This document shows positions 5,249-5,260 of a stretch of 5,260 nt of DNA, piece after piece. A model generated the notes under the pieces. The model saw nothing but the letters and a program-made list of their open reading frames with translations. It was not told where the DNA came from and ran no database searches. Made by a program: the position numbers and the translations under genes. The stretch is from contig JAGUYQ010000286.1 of NCBI GenBank assembly GCA_020061285.1, positions 1 through 5,260 on the forward strand, read 5' to 3'. The stretch is from Betaproteobacteria bacterium (GTDB taxonomy: Bacteria; Pseudomonadota; Gammaproteobacteria; Burkholderiales; UBA9220). The stretch's first letter is position 1; the number at the start of each line of letters is the position of its first letter.

Positions 5249-5260
5249 ATGGAACGAGTA
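5249..5260 (+). CDS. Start of a further gene (3'-truncated by window edge), begins MERV
   Basis: Only four codons are visible (ATG GAA CGA GTA). The case for a gene is the purine-rich ribosome binding site upstream, the in-frame stop just before, and the near identity of this initiation region to that of the nuclease gene, which begins MERL. It could be a paralogous cargo with the same leader. An immunity gene is the main alternative. The product cannot be determined from this window. Confidence 0.5.

Overview
The window (about 5.3 kb) is a compact, single-strand (+) gene block from a GC-rich Gram-negative bacterium. A protein with a cleavable-type signal peptide, a putative peptidoglycan-binding domain and inner-membrane helices implies a cell envelope with a periplasm, and a proteobacterium is most likely. 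The genus cannot be fixed from this sequence. Two independent signatures identify the locus as part of an extracellular contractile injection system (eCIS; the phage-tail-like Afp/PVC-type particles). The first is the C-terminal part of the highly conserved eCIS-type AAA+ ATPase. The second is a cargo-like protein whose N-terminus carries the 'IANSP..VAQRKQLQSLFG..IQRQ' leader typical of proteins encoded beside eCIS particles.

Layout. (1) Bases 2-823: 3' part of the AAA+ ATPase gene; its 5' end lies outside the window. (2) Bases 833-3709: a 958-residue envelope protein with a signal peptide, a peptidoglycan-binding-like domain, about five degenerate ~70-residue helical repeats, a GH18-like TIM barrel whose catalytic motif is degraded, an Ala-rich linker and three C-terminal transmembrane helices. 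(3) Bases 3706-4314: a 202-residue class I SAM-dependent methyltransferase, overlapping gene 2 in an ATGA junction. (4) Bases 4315-4394: an 80-base gap ending in a strong AGGAGG. (5) Bases 4395-5150: a 251-residue putative toxin, an eCIS leader fused to an HNH-superfold DNA/RNA non-specific nuclease domain. (6) Bases 5151-5248: an A/T-richer gap with an imperfect hairpin. (7) Base 5249 onward: start of another gene whose initiation region nearly duplicates that of the toxin gene (15 of 18 bases).

How it may work together (inference). The ATPase is a standard accessory of eCIS particle assembly or cargo handling. The large protein could tether or sense at the inner membrane and peptidoglycan, reading glycan with a non-catalytic chitinase-like barrel. 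The leader of the nuclease would mark it for loading into the particle. A second gene with a near-identical start suggests a row of modular cargo genes. The most novel points are the architecture of the 958-residue protein, and the nuclease that carries the eCIS leader without the usual eCIS-core (DUF4157) metalloprotease-like domain. No RNA genes, CRISPR arrays or insertion sequences were seen.
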